Assembly (NCBI GenBank): GCA_963753485.1
Contig: CAVWCL010000013.1
Location: forward strand, 1 to 64,000
Direction: 5' to 3'
From: CAWDLX01 sp963753485
GTDB taxonomy: Bacteria > Actinomycetota > Actinomycetes > Mycobacteriales > Micromonosporaceae
DNA length: 64,000 bases
Below are positions 38,538 through 46,550 of this stretch, in pieces (the stretch's first letter is position 1; each line of letters opens with the position of its first letter). The position numbers were made by a program, and so were the translations under genes. The notes beneath the pieces were generated by a model. That model was not told the origin of the DNA. It did no database searches and saw nothing but the letters and a program-made list of their open reading frames with translations.

Positions 38538-39874
38538 TCGTGCGGCTGGACGGCCAGGAGGAACGGCCGGTCTCCTTTGCCCACGGTCAGGATCTTCGTC
38601 CGGCCTACTCGATCCGGAGCGGTGAAAACGGCATCTTCAGCGTCGCCAACGCGGATGCTCTGTACCGGGTCATGCGAGTCGCCTCAACCAGCGAGCTTGG
38701 TCTGATGTTGGCCGGCGTCGCCCTGCTCGGGGATGATCCCGGCTCGCCATGGTTTCCCGGACAGTACTGCAACTACGCCGAGACGGACAACTCCCGTCAC
38801 CTCTTCGACTTCCTCAACCAGCCCTATCTACTGAACAGTCAACTCAGCGGACTCGACCCCATGGCACTTCAAGACCTGGGATCGGCCAAACATCAGGCCG
38901 AGTTGCACCTGCTCGGGCTGATGATCCTGGTGCATCGCCTGCGCACTCTCGACCTCGAGGCGCTCGATCCCGACGTCGATCCTCAGACTTTCGACGCGGA
39001 GCGCTTTTTCGTCGCCAACTCGCGCCATTTGACCTTTGACGATGTGGCCTGGTGGTCAGCCACGTCGCTCGCCGACGACCTGTCTATTCTCGTTGGCGCC
39101 CGGAACCCGCATGATCTGGTTCCGCTGCTGCGTGCGACCGAGCAACGCGGGTTGCTCGATCCCGGCCGAGTGATCTCGACCATGTTCGAGAAGCGCGATC
39201 TCGCCGTCGAGCGGCTGCTGCGTCGGGTGTTGGAAGCGGTGTGGGCGGTACCGTCGCTGGGCACGCCGATCGTGTTCCGGCGCGCTGGCGAGGATCATGT
39301 GCTGGTGGGGTATTACGTCGCTCCGGTCGACCTTGTCCTGACCGATGAGGCTGCCCTGGCCCGCAAAATTCGCGACGATCACCGCGACAGCCGCAACAGC
39401 TGTGCCCTTGGCAGATATCGCGACTGGCTGTTTGCCACCCACGGATTCCTCGACGTCCGGCCACACGCGATCGTCTCCACCGCGCGGGCGGGCAGTGATG
39501 ACCTCGACCGGGCGGTCGCCCGATATGACACTCGCGAAGAACTGCTCGACCATCTACGCCGGCTCCCACCGTACTCGATGTTCTCGACCTGCGGCATCGT
39601 GGCCGCGCTCGCGAGACTGCAGGGCCTGCATTCCTTGTTGCAGGAGTCGATGATCGGACTCGGGTCGCTTCAGGACTTCCGCTGGAACATGCCACGTGAC
39701 GGGCGAGGACACCTCGTCCTGGTACCGGGGGTCGTCGAGTGTCTTCGGATGGTCGCCGAGGGTCTCGAGAAGGCGACCGGCACCGACAGCCTCGACGGGG
39801 CCTGGGGTTATGAACGGCGCACGCTGGCCGACCGCCGAACTCACATTGATCCAGAACGGTTCCGCGAACACTAG
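38522..39874 (+). CDS. Unknown protein, probably C-terminal part of the split gene
   Basis: A frame of 450 residues starting at GTG 38522, inside the end of the preceding one, but with protein-like sequence already upstream of that GTG (ARAAALNLQ), so the start is probably not real. Segments that look conserved: PAYSIRSGENGIFSVANAD, WFPGQYCNYAETDNSRHLF and DLGSAKHQAELHLLGLMIL. It is mostly alpha-helical by composition, soluble, and has no signal peptide. I recognise no family. Together with the preceding frame it would make one large enzyme with an N-terminal Rossmann domain. Nothing nearby shows its pathway. Confidence 0.6.
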   Translation: MFAPLIVRLDGQEERPVSFAHGQDLRPAYSIRSGENGIFSVANADALYRVMRVASTSELGLMLAGVALLGDDPGSPWFPGQYCNYAETDNSRHLFDFLNQPYLLNSQLSGLDPMALQDLGSAKHQAELHLLGLMILVHRLRTLDLEALDPDVDPQTFDAERFFVANSRHLTFDDVAWWSATSLADDLSILVGARNPHDLVPLLRATEQRGLLDPGRVISTMFEKRDLAVERLLRRVLEAVWAVPSLGTPIVFRRAGEDHVLVGYYVAPVDLVLTDEAALARKIRDDHRDSRNSCALGRYRDWLFATHGFLDVRPHAIVSTARAGSDDLDRAVARYDTREELLDHLRRLPPYSMFSTCGIVAALARLQGLHSLLQESMIGLGSLQDFRWNMPRDGRGHLVLVPGVVECLRMVAEGLEKATGTDSLDGAWGYERRTLADRRTHIDPERFREH

Positions 39875-39965
39875 CCAGCACGCGGCGGTGCGCCGAGGCC
39901 GGTCGAGGCACCGGGTCAGGCGATGACCAGTGGTGACCTGAGGCGCGCTGATCAGGATCGGGGCC

Positions 39966-40412
39966 TCACCGGTGCTGCTGGCCGCGGATGACCACGACCG
40001 GACAGGCGGCATGGTGGACACAATGCTGGCTGGTCGACCCCAGCAGCGCCCCGACGAACCCGCCGTGCCCGCGAGAGCCCAACACCAACAGGTCCGCGTC
40101 CCCGCTCGCCTTCAAGAGTACGGCGGCGGGATTCCCCTCGATCACCCGACGGTGGACGGTCACCACCGGAGGCTCCCCGATCACCTCGGCGACCGCATCG
40201 GCCAGTACCTGCTCCGCGGCTTTGGCCAGGTCCTCCCCGACGTCGAACATCGGCGCCCACCCGTCGGTCGGCGGGATGTGCCACACGTAGCAGGCCTCCA
40301 CCGCGGCACCGGTCAGCTTGGCTTGCCGCACCGCCCAGCGCAACGCCTGCTTCGACGGGTCCGACCCGTCAACGCCAACCACAATCCGCGGTTGCCTCAT
40401 TCTCTCGGCCAT
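39966..40412 (-). CDS. Universal stress protein
   Basis: A 148-aa single-domain UspA protein. It starts RIVVGVDGSDPSKQALRWAV and has the ATP-binding loop VLGSRGHGGFVGALLGSTSQHCVHHAACPVVVI, of which GSRGHGGFVGALLGSTS is the diagnostic G-2x-G-9x-G-S/T pattern, so it should bind ATP. No Shine-Dalgarno is evident at ATG 40412; an earlier ATG at 40454 is possible. A DosR-like box lies 36 bases upstream. It groups with DUF1918 and DUF1876 genes, a set associated with hypoxia and dormancy in mycobacteria. Confidence 0.9.
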   Translation of the reverse strand: MAERMRQPRIVVGVDGSDPSKQALRWAVRQAKLTGAAVEACYVWHIPPTDGWAPMFDVGEDLAKAAEQVLADAVAEVIGEPPVVTVHRRVIEGNPAAVLLKASGDADLLVLGSRGHGGFVGALLGSTSQHCVHHAACPVVVIRGQQHR

Positions 40413-40447
40413 ATCACAACCGTGGACCGCGCGCTGCCATCGGGGCA

Positions 40448-40461
40448 GGGTCAAACGGCCC
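40448..40461. promoter_or_regulatory. DosR-like box upstream of the stress-protein gene
   Basis: GGGTCAAACGGCCC fits the inverted pattern GGGNC-N4-GNCCC (minus strand GGGCCGTTTGACCC) and resembles DosR/DevR binding boxes. It is 36 bases upstream of the universal stress protein start. The match is by eye. Confidence 0.4.
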
Positions 40462-40499
40462 AGATCACCCGCCCGTTGTTCCCGTAGACGTCGTCTGCG

Positions 40500-40700
40500 C
40501 TACCGGGTTGCCTGGTCGGCTATCTCGATCCGGGCGTCCGGGCCTGGGAAGCAGAGTGTCTCGTGCCCATTGTCCAACCACCGGACAAGGTACGGCGGCC
40601 CGCCATCCGATCCGTGCACCTCGATCACAACGCCGACCCGTTCGTGGTCTCCGACATGCGGACCAGCGAAGATCAGCCGGTCTCCTGTGTGCGCTTTCAT
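40500..40700 (-). CDS. DUF1918-domain protein
   Basis: A 66-aa protein that is all DUF1918: MKAHTGDRLIFAGPHVG, then GVVIEVHGSDGGPPYLVRW and HETLCFPGPDA. The fold is a small SH3-like barrel. The ATG has GGAGG six bases upstream. Function is unknown. It lies between a universal stress protein and a DUF1876 gene, all on one strand, and may be co-transcribed with the DUF1876 gene 44 bases upstream. Confidence 0.9.
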   Translation of the reverse strand: MKAHTGDRLIFAGPHVGDHERVGVVIEVHGSDGGPPYLVRWLDNGHETLCFPGPDARIEIADQATR

Positions 40701-40744
40701 CTTCCGCCTCCGTTGTGCTCGTCCGGTTGGACTCTCGTCGCGGC

Positions 40745-41014
40745 TTACCGGGTCAGCCGTACCGGTTCGTCAGTGACCTGCTCGACATCTTTCGCGGCGG
40801 TGATCAGGAGCCGGTGCCCCAGGTCGGTCAGCGCCCGGGCGACGGCGATCTCGTCACCAATTTCCGGAACGTCGTGGTCGTTCGGGCTTAGGTACGCCCG
40901 CCCTACCCCAAGCAGGTGGTCGCCGAGCTCAGTGTGCAATCGCGCCTCGGCGAACGTACGCCCATCAGACTCACCGACGAACACCTCGACCCGCCACCGC
41001 TTCATCGCAGTCAT
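40745..41014 (-). CDS. DUF1876-domain protein
   Basis: An 89-aa protein matching DUF1876: KRWRVEVFVGESDGRTFAEARL, of which WRVEVFVGESDGRTFAEA is characteristic, then GVGRAYLSPNDHDVPEIGDEIAVARAL (short core AYLSPNDHDVPEIGDE). This is the family of the DosR-regulated hypoxia protein Rv1738 of Mycobacterium tuberculosis, which resembles ribosome-hibernation factors. The start may be ATG 41014 or ATG 41005. A DosR-like box lies about 65 bases upstream. I infer a role in stress or dormancy. Confidence 0.9.
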   Translation of the reverse strand: MTAMKRWRVEVFVGESDGRTFAEARLHTELGDHLLGVGRAYLSPNDHDVPEIGDEIAVARALTDLGHRLLITAAKDVEQVTDEPVRLTR

Positions 41015-41078
41015 CGCGGCCCCCTTCAGCTCGCATCCGGTCCACCCTCACTCTCATCCGTGGGCGGCGTCCGATACA

Positions 41079-41092
41079 GGGGCGAAGGTCCC
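41079..41092. promoter_or_regulatory. DosR-like box upstream of the DUF1876 gene
   Basis: The minus strand reads GGGACCTTCGCCCC, close to the core GGGACTNNAGTCCC of DosR boxes and fitting GGGNC-N4-GNCCC. It lies 65 bases upstream of the DUF1876 start, at the head of the stress module. Confidence 0.45.
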
Positions 41093-41189
41093 GGACCACG
41101 CCGACATGTGCCGTAATCCCTCGTCACCAACGCCGACGCTTGATCGACGACCGGTCTTGACGACAGGCCACTGGACAACCGCGTGCATG

Positions 41190-41660
41190 TCAGTCGTGCA
41201 GCAGCGCGACCGCTAGCGCGGCCAGTCCCTCGCCGCGTCCGGTCAGGCCCAGACCGTCGGTCGTGGTGCCGGAGACGGTCACCGGTGCGCCGATCGCGAC
41301 CGAGAGGGCGTGCTGGGCCTCCTCCCGGCGGCTGCCGATGCGGGGAGCGACCCCGATCACCTGAATGGCCACGTTCGCGATCTCCAAGCCGGCGGCCCGG
41401 ACCCGGGCCGCCGCCTCGGCCAACAACGCGACGCCGGACGCGCCAGCCCACTCCGGCCGGTTGGTGCCGAAGTTCGACCCGAGGTCGCCCAGGCCGGCCG
41501 CGCCGAAGAGGGCATCGCAGGCTGCGTGCGCGGCGACGTCGCCATCCGAGTGGCCGGCCAGGCCGGGAGTCCCCGGCCACAGCAGCCCGGCCACCCAGCA
41601 CGGGCGGTCGGGCGCGAACGCGTGCACGTCGGTACCGAGTCCGACTCGTGACCCGGTCAT
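41190..41660 (-). CDS. ispF: 2-C-methyl-D-erythritol 2,4-cyclodiphosphate synthase
   Basis: A 156-aa MEP-pathway enzyme. The zinc ligands are in GLGTDVHAF (Asp, His) near residue 8 and GHSDGDVAAHAACDAL (His) near 40; the CDP-binding SGTTTDGLGLTGRGEG lies near the C-terminus. The start ATG 41660 overlaps the ispD stop (ATGA), so translation is coupled. It is the third gene of the carD-ispD-ispF operon. The start at 41669 would add three residues and break that overlap. Confidence 0.95.
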   Translation of the reverse strand: MTGSRVGLGTDVHAFAPDRPCWVAGLLWPGTPGLAGHSDGDVAAHAACDALFGAAGLGDLGSNFGTNRPEWAGASGVALLAEAAARVRAAGLEIANVAIQVIGVAPRIGSRREEAQHALSVAIGAPVTVSGTTTDGLGLTGRGEGLAALAVALLHD

Positions 41661-42385
41661 CCGGTCCACCCGGCCGCCCGCAGGATCGCCTCAGCGACCG
41701 CAAGATCCGCCGGTGTAGTGATCTTGATGGCCTCCTCGGCGCCGGGCACGCAGAGTACCCGGCCACCCATCAACTCGACCAATCCGGCGTCGTCGGTGAG
41801 CTGGTGCGGGTCGGCGGCAGCGGCCGCCCGGTGCGCGGACTCGAGCACGGATCGCCGAAAGCCCTGGGGGGTCTGCACGGCCCGCAGGACCGTCCGGTCC
41901 ACCGTGTCGAGCACGTAGCTGTCCGCGTCCACCCGCTTGATGGTGTCGACCACCGCCAGCACCGGAATCACCGCGTCGTGGCCCGCCCGGACCTCCTTGG
42001 CGACCCGTTCGACCAGCTCGGGCGGGGCGAAGGCGCGGGCGGCGTCGTGCACCAGAATGATCGGGAACCCCGGTGGCGTCGCGGCGAGGGCCAGCGCGAC
42101 CGAGGCCTGGCGGCTGGGACCGCCGCCGACCACAGTGACCGGCAGCTCGGCCGGCGTTTCGTCGACGAGGATCGCCCGCACCGCGTCGAGGCCGTCCAAC
42201 GGCGCAGCCACGACCACCTGGCCGACGCTTGGCGCGAGACTCAGCCGTCGCAGCACGTGTACCAGCAAGGGCACACCACCCAGACAGCGCAGTGCCTTTG
42301 GCCCGCCCGGCCCCAGCCGGGTGCCGAGCCCGGCCGCGGCAACCAGGACCGCGACGTCACCCCGCATTTCCTGCTGCGCGGTCAC
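41657..42385 (-). CDS. ispD: 2-C-methyl-D-erythritol 4-phosphate cytidylyltransferase
   Basis: A 242-aa MEP-pathway enzyme joining CTP and MEP. It shows the nucleotide-binding VAAAGLGTRLGPGGPKALRCLGG (core GLGTRLGPGGPKAL), ILVHDAARAF with the metal Asp, VLDTVDRTVLRAVQTPQGF and LTDDAGLVELMGG. The start GTG 42385 follows carD by 42 bases; an internal ATG at 42367 is an alternative. The carD-ispD-ispF order is typical of actinobacteria. Confidence 0.94.
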   Translation of the reverse strand: MTAQQEMRGDVAVLVAAAGLGTRLGPGGPKALRCLGGVPLLVHVLRRLSLAPSVGQVVVAAPLDGLDAVRAILVDETPAELPVTVVGGGPSRQASVALALAATPPGFPIILVHDAARAFAPPELVERVAKEVRAGHDAVIPVLAVVDTIKRVDADSYVLDTVDRTVLRAVQTPQGFRRSVLESAHRAAAAADPHQLTDDAGLVELMGGRVLCVPGAEEAIKITTPADLAVAEAILRAAGWTG

Positions 42386-42427
42386 GTCGCGGTCCTGATT
42401 GAAGTGGTAGGGAGGTGACTACCGTTC

Positions 42428-42913
42428 CTACGCCTCGGTGAGCACCCGGTCGAGAAGACCCTCCGCCTCGTCCTTCGTGCTCTTCTCGGCCAGGGCCACC
42501 TCACCGACGAGGATGTCCCGAGCCTTGGCGAGCATTCGCTTCTCGCCGGCCGATAGTCCGCGCTCGCGTTCCCGCCGCCAGAGGTCGCGCACCACCTCGG
42601 CCACCTTGAGCGGGTTGCCAGAGGCCAACTTCTCCAAGTTCGCCTTGTAGCGCCGCGACCAGTTCGTCGGCTCCTCGGTGTGCGGAGCACGCAAAACGTC
42701 GAAGACCTTCGTCAGACCTTCTTCACCGACAACCTCACGGACCCCGACGATCTCGGCGTTCTCAGCGGGCACACGCACGGTCAAGTCACCCTGCGCAACA
42801 CGGAGCACAAGGTATAGCTTCGGTTCGCCCTTGATGACCCGAGTCTCGATTGCCTCGATGAGTGCGGCCCCGTGGTGGGGGTAGACAACGGTTTCGCCGA
42901 CACTGAAAACCAT
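42428..42913 (-). CDS. carD: CarD-family RNA polymerase-binding regulator
   Basis: A 161-aa protein that binds the RNA polymerase beta subunit and stabilises open complexes, mainly at rRNA and stress promoters. The N-terminal Tudor-like domain is FSVGETVVYPHHGAALIEAIE, in short VGETVVYPHHGAA, and the C-terminal helical domain contains NWSRRYKANLEKLASG with the Trp that contacts promoter DNA, and LWRRERERGLSAGEKRML. Length and motifs match mycobacterial CarD. It heads the isoprenoid operon. A perfect inverted repeat lies 117 bases upstream. Confidence 0.96.
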   Translation of the reverse strand: MVFSVGETVVYPHHGAALIEAIETRVIKGEPKLYLVLRVAQGDLTVRVPAENAEIVGVREVVGEEGLTKVFDVLRAPHTEEPTNWSRRYKANLEKLASGNPLKVAEVVRDLWRRERERGLSAGEKRMLAKARDILVGEVALAEKSTKDEAEGLLDRVLTEA

Positions 42914-43029
42914 AGGTTCGAAACCCCTTTCGCTGTGGCCATCCTAACACGCCAGGTCCAGCCCCTCACAGCCCGCGCGTCGACGTATGCGCAGCTCAGA
43001 GCCGGTGTGCGGCGAATCGCCCGCACATG

Positions 43030-43052
43030 ACATGAGTGATTCACACTCATGT
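43030..43052. promoter_or_regulatory. Inverted repeat in the carD upstream region
   Basis: ACATGAGTG-ATTCA-CACTCATGT is a perfect 9-bp inverted repeat, 117 bases upstream of carD and about 200 bases before the divergent membrane-protein gene. The 343-base gap (42914-43256) holds no other feature I can support. A dyad like this is typical of a dimeric repressor site, though a hairpin cannot be excluded. Confidence 0.5.
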
Positions 43053-43256
43053 CCGACCGCATCAGCGCAGGTCAGGGCCGGTGTCGGAGATTATTTCCGT
43101 ATATATCGGATCTTTGACGCGTCCGGCGGGTCCCGCCCGTTCTGCTATGGCGCGGACCACACCAATGAGCGACAGTGAAAGGGATGCCGTCCGAGTACGC
43201 CCGCGGGTGACATCGCAGCTGGCACTGGCTACCCGGAGATGCCAGGGAGGCGGCTC

Positions 43257-44033
43257 ATGGGCGATCTCCGACCGGACAACGGCGGCCCCGGGCCCGACGA
43301 GGGTAGTGGTACCCAGCCTCACGGCCTGCCCGATCTTCCCCCGGAGTGGGGGTCGATCGTCATTCCCGACGACGCCTCGGAGCTGGCCGTCGAGGCCGAC
43401 GCGGTACGACGTGAGCTGCGCCGCGCCGCCCGGCGTGATCGACTGCGGGCGACCCTCGGGATGCCGCCCCGTCCCTCCTCCTCGCTCGGCCTGCCCCTCG
43501 TGATCATGACGGTGGCTATCATGACCACGCTGGTCAGCCTGTTCGTGGTCGTCCTTGGCCATCCGCCGTCACCGTCGGGCGCCCCATCGGGCGCGCCTGC
43601 CGCCGGGATCTCCGACACCGCGATCGCGCACCGCACGGGTGCGGTCCCCACCGGGCCCGGCCAGAATTCACCCGCGGCCGACCTGGTGTTGCGCGACCCG
43701 GCCGGCCGGGCGGTCCGGCTCGGCGACCTCACTCCGGCGGTTGTTCTCCTGATCGACGGATGTTCCTGCCAGCCTCTGGTCACCGCGGTCGCGGCGGCGG
43801 TACCGGTCAAGGTGAACGTGTTGGCGGTGGCGCGGTCAGCGCCGAGCGTCCCGGCCGGAGGTATGCACGTCCGTGCGCTCGCCGACTCCGACGGCGCGCT
43901 GCGCGCCCGCTACCTGCATGGCGCCACCCCGGCCGGTCCCGCCGCGATCGTCCTGAACGGCTCCGGTACCGCGGTCGCCGTCATCGCGCATGTCGCCTCG
44001 GTGGCCGACGTCCAGCCGCTCGATCCAACCTGA
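43257..44033 (+). CDS. Membrane-anchored protein with possible thioredoxin-like domain
   Basis: A 258-aa protein. The first 75 residues are acidic then basic (VRRELRRAARRDRLRATLG) and probably cytoplasmic; a membrane span follows (LPLVIMTVAIMTTLVSLFVVVLG), of which about 20 residues are hydrophobic, then a Pro/Ala linker. The extracytoplasmic part contains LVLRDPAGRAVRLGDLTPAVVLLIDGCSC and later VRALADSDGALRARYLHG, a pattern seen in AhpC/thioredoxin-like folds, but with CxC instead of CxxC. ATG 43257 has GGAGG six bases upstream. Function is unknown. It is followed by the five-copy 58-bp array. Confidence 0.72.
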   Translation: MGDLRPDNGGPGPDEGSGTQPHGLPDLPPEWGSIVIPDDASELAVEADAVRRELRRAARRDRLRATLGMPPRPSSSLGLPLVIMTVAIMTTLVSLFVVVLGHPPSPSGAPSGAPAAGISDTAIAHRTGAVPTGPGQNSPAADLVLRDPAGRAVRLGDLTPAVVLLIDGCSCQPLVTAVAAAVPVKVNVLAVARSAPSVPAGGMHVRALADSDGALRARYLHGATPAGPAAIVLNGSGTAVAVIAHVASVADVQPLDPT

Positions 44034-44049
44034 CCCGCCTCAGGGGACC

Positions 44050-44334
44050 TGCCTTTCGTTCGCGCTGCGGGGCTCGCACCCGCTCGCTCCTCGCGCTCAC
44101 CGGTGCCTGCCTTTCGTTCGCGCTGCGGGGCTCGCACCCGCTCGCTCCTCGCGCTCACCGGTGCCTGCCTTTCGTTCGCGCTGCGGGGCTCGCACCCGCT
44201 CGCTCCTCGCGCTCACCGGTGCCTGCCTTTCGTTCGCGCTGCGGGGCTCGCACCCGCTCGCTCCTCGCGCTCACCGGTGCCTGCCTTTCGTTCGCGCTGC
44301 GGGGCTCGCACCCGCTCGCTCCTCGCGCTCACCG
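44050..44334 (+). repeat. Array of five 58-bp repeats
   Basis: Units start at 44050, 44108, 44166, 44224 and 44282 and are identical: TGCCTTTCGTTCGCGCTG, CGGGGCTCGCACCCGCTC, GCTCCTCGCGCTCACCGG, TGCC (the last is cut short). Each contains inverted pieces GCGGG/CCCGC and CGCG ends that can fold. The array lies between two convergent genes and gives the type III PKS gene its last sense codon and stop. The spacer between repeat cores is constant (CGGTGCC), so this is not a CRISPR. Confidence 0.97.
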
Positions 44335-45390
44335 TAAAAGCCCGCCGTAGAGGGTCAGCCCGGGACCGAAGGCGAGGAACACCAACGGTCCGGCACGGTG
44401 GTAGCCGGCCCGGAGAAGTTGGTCGATGATCATAAGCACGGTCGGTGACGAGCAGTTGCCGTGATCGGCGAGGAAACCGCGCGAGGCCGCCATCGCCTGC
44501 TCATCCAAGCCCACCACCTGCGCCACCACGTCCAGAATGCGCGGCCCGCCCGGGTGCACCGCCCAGCCGGCCACCTCAGCGACCCGCAGGCCGTGCCGAT
44601 CGAGAAGATCGGTGACCAGCGGCCCGACATGACGGGCGAGCACGTCGGGGACCCGGGGCGACAGACCCATCCGGAAGCCGAGATCGGTGACGTGCCAGGT
44701 CATGTGGTCCGACGTGGTGGTGTCGGTGCGCGATGCCACCTCGGCGACCACCGGGTGGCCGGACTCCGAATGCGGCCCGGCCGGCACCAGGACCACCGCC
44801 GCCGCCGCGTCGGAGAAGAGGGCGTGTGCGACCACCTGTTGCGGGTCGGCCGACGGCGGCTGGACGTGCAGGCTGGCCAACTCCACGCAGAGCAGCACGG
44901 CCGGCCGCCCGTTCAGGGCCACGTAGTCGGCGGCGATGCCGATGCCGGGCAGCGCCGCGTAACAGCCCATGTGGCCGACGAAAACGCGGCGGGCATCGGC
45001 CGGCAGGACCAGGTCACGGGCGAGCAGGATGTCCAGCCCCGGGGTGACGTACCCGGTACAGGAACAGACGACCAGGAGGCCGACATCGCTCGCGGCGACG
45101 CCGGCCCGGCCGAGCGCGGCGGTCACGGCATCCTTGGCCAGCGGCAGCGCCTCGGCCAGGTAGCGCTCCATGCGCAGACTCGTCGACCATCTCGAAGGGT
45201 CCTCGACAACCGGGTTGACCACGGCGTGCCGGCTCCGCACTCCGGAGTGCTCGAAGATCCGCTTGGCCATACCGCGGGCGACCCCGCGGTAATGCTCGGC
45301 GAAGTAGCCACGCCACAGCTCGTCCTGGGTCGCCGGCGCCGGCTGGGCCACCCCGACTGCAGCCAACTCGGCGCGCCACACGGTCACCAT
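44329..45390 (-). CDS. Type III polyketide synthase
   Basis: A 353-aa chalcone-synthase-fold enzyme that extends an acyl starter with malonyl-CoA and cyclises it. The catalytic triad is clear: Cys143 in VGHMGCYAALPG, His279 in GWAVHPGGPRIL and Asn312 in LADHGNCSSPTVL. The C-terminal GPGLTLYGGLLR replaces the usual FGPGLTVE-type motif. It overlaps the upstream flavoprotein gene by seven bases and is the last gene of a three-gene operon with a methyltransferase; a UbiA-type gene is divergent. Alkylresorcinol or a similar phenolic lipid is the likely product. The stop codon lies in the last unit of the 58-bp array. Confidence 0.92.
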   Translation of the reverse strand: MVTVWRAELAAVGVAQPAPATQDELWRGYFAEHYRGVARGMAKRIFEHSGVRSRHAVVNPVVEDPSRWSTSLRMERYLAEALPLAKDAVTAALGRAGVAASDVGLLVVCSCTGYVTPGLDILLARDLVLPADARRVFVGHMGCYAALPGIGIAADYVALNGRPAVLLCVELASLHVQPPSADPQQVVAHALFSDAAAAVVLVPAGPHSESGHPVVAEVASRTDTTTSDHMTWHVTDLGFRMGLSPRVPDVLARHVGPLVTDLLDRHGLRVAEVAGWAVHPGGPRILDVVAQVVGLDEQAMAASRGFLADHGNCSSPTVLMIIDQLLRAGYHRAGPLVFLAFGPGLTLYGGLLR

Positions 45391-46550
45391 CGCGGCGCCG
45401 TGCCATCGGCGTCCGGATCTCCGCCGAGCGTGGCGACACCCAACCAGTCCGCGCAGACATCAGAGGTCGCCGGCTGCAGCGACCCGCACCGAGCGTCCCG
45501 GAACAGCCGCTCCAGCGGATGTCCTCGCCGCGACGCGGAGGTGCCGGCCGCCTCCAGCATCGAAGCAGCCACCTCCATGGCCGTGGTGCCGGCGAGCAAC
45601 TTGGCCCGCCACACCCAACGGTTGGTCTCCGGCTCGCCCGGGGCGGCCGCCACCCGCTGCGCGGTCTCGTCCACCACCAACCGGGCGGCCGCCACCGCCG
45701 CGTCGGCTCTCCCGATGCGGGCCCGGACCGACGGGAGATGAGCCAGGCCCCGAGCCTGGCAATGGGCGACCGCTTCGTCCACACAGGACTGTGCAACGCC
45801 CACATAGACCGCCGCGTAGCTGGCTACCATCCAATGAGGCATGAGCTGGGCCACCAGCAGCGCCAGGCCCTCCACGCCGCCCAGCAACCGACTGGCGGGC
45901 ACGACGACGTCGAGGTGCAGATCGTGCGAGGCGGTCGCCCGCATGCCGAGTGAGTCCCAGGTGGGTTCGACGGTCAGGCCGGCGGTATCGCCGGGAACCA
46001 GGAACTGCGAGACGACCGAGTCGTCGGCCGCCGACCGGGCCGCGACGAGATAGGCGTCGGCGTGCCCGCAGCCGGAGACGAACGACTTGGATCCCTTGAT
46101 GTGAAAGCCGTCCTCGGTGCGCTCATAGCGGGTACTCATCTGCGACAGCCGTGACCCGCTGCCCCGCTCACTCATCGCCACCGCATAGAAGGCGCCCTCG
46201 GCGGCGGCGGCGAGAATCCGGTCGCGGGAGTCGAAGAAGTCATCCGGCACACCCATCGACCGGGCCAGCTCGTCGGGGATGCCGGCGAGTGCGCCGGTCA
46301 CCGAGGCATGCATGTTGAACACCAGTGCGGTCGCGCCGTTGCCCCGGGCCAATTCAAAGGCGACCCGGGCGTAGTCGGCGAAGTCGCCATCCAGACCACC
46401 GAGGTGGGTTGGGGCGAACAGCCCGAAGAGTCCGGCCGCGCGCAGATCCGTGAAGTCGGCCACTGGAAACTCACCGGTACGGTCGCACTCCGCGGCCCGG
46501 GCGGCGAATCGTGGTCGCATTCTGGCGACCAACTCCCACGCCTGCGCCAT
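45384..46550 (-). CDS. Acyl-CoA-dehydrogenase-fold flavoprotein, possible monooxygenase
   Basis: A 388-aa protein of the acyl-CoA dehydrogenase superfamily. The flavin-binding middle domain shows YAVAMSERGSGSRLSQMST and KGSKSFVSGCGHADAYLV, and the C-terminal helical domain is present. In true dehydrogenases the C-terminal motif carries the catalytic Glu (YEGT after RDA); here it reads LFRDARCGSLQPATSDV, without that Glu, as in ACAD-fold flavin monooxygenases such as the DszC/HsaA group. I infer it hydroxylates the polyketide product. AAGGAGG lies four bases before ATG 46550, which also overlaps the methyltransferase stop by one base. Confidence 0.85.
   Translation of the reverse strand: MAQAWELVARMRPRFAARAAECDRTGEFPVADFTDLRAAGLFGLFAPTHLGGLDGDFADYARVAFELARGNGATALVFNMHASVTGALAGIPDELARSMGVPDDFFDSRDRILAAAAEGAFYAVAMSERGSGSRLSQMSTRYERTEDGFHIKGSKSFVSGCGHADAYLVAARSAADDSVVSQFLVPGDTAGLTVEPTWDSLGMRATASHDLHLDVVVPASRLLGGVEGLALLVAQLMPHWMVASYAAVYVGVAQSCVDEAVAHCQARGLAHLPSVRARIGRADAAVAAARLVVDETAQRVAAAPGEPETNRWVWRAKLLAGTTAMEVAASMLEAAGTSASRRGHPLERLFRDARCGSLQPATSDVCADWLGVATLGGDPDADGTAPRW

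Noticed and set aside
44050..44334. CRISPR array, because of regular repeats
   Set aside because: The 7-base segments between repeat cores are all the same within an array, no variable spacers exist and no cas genes are near.
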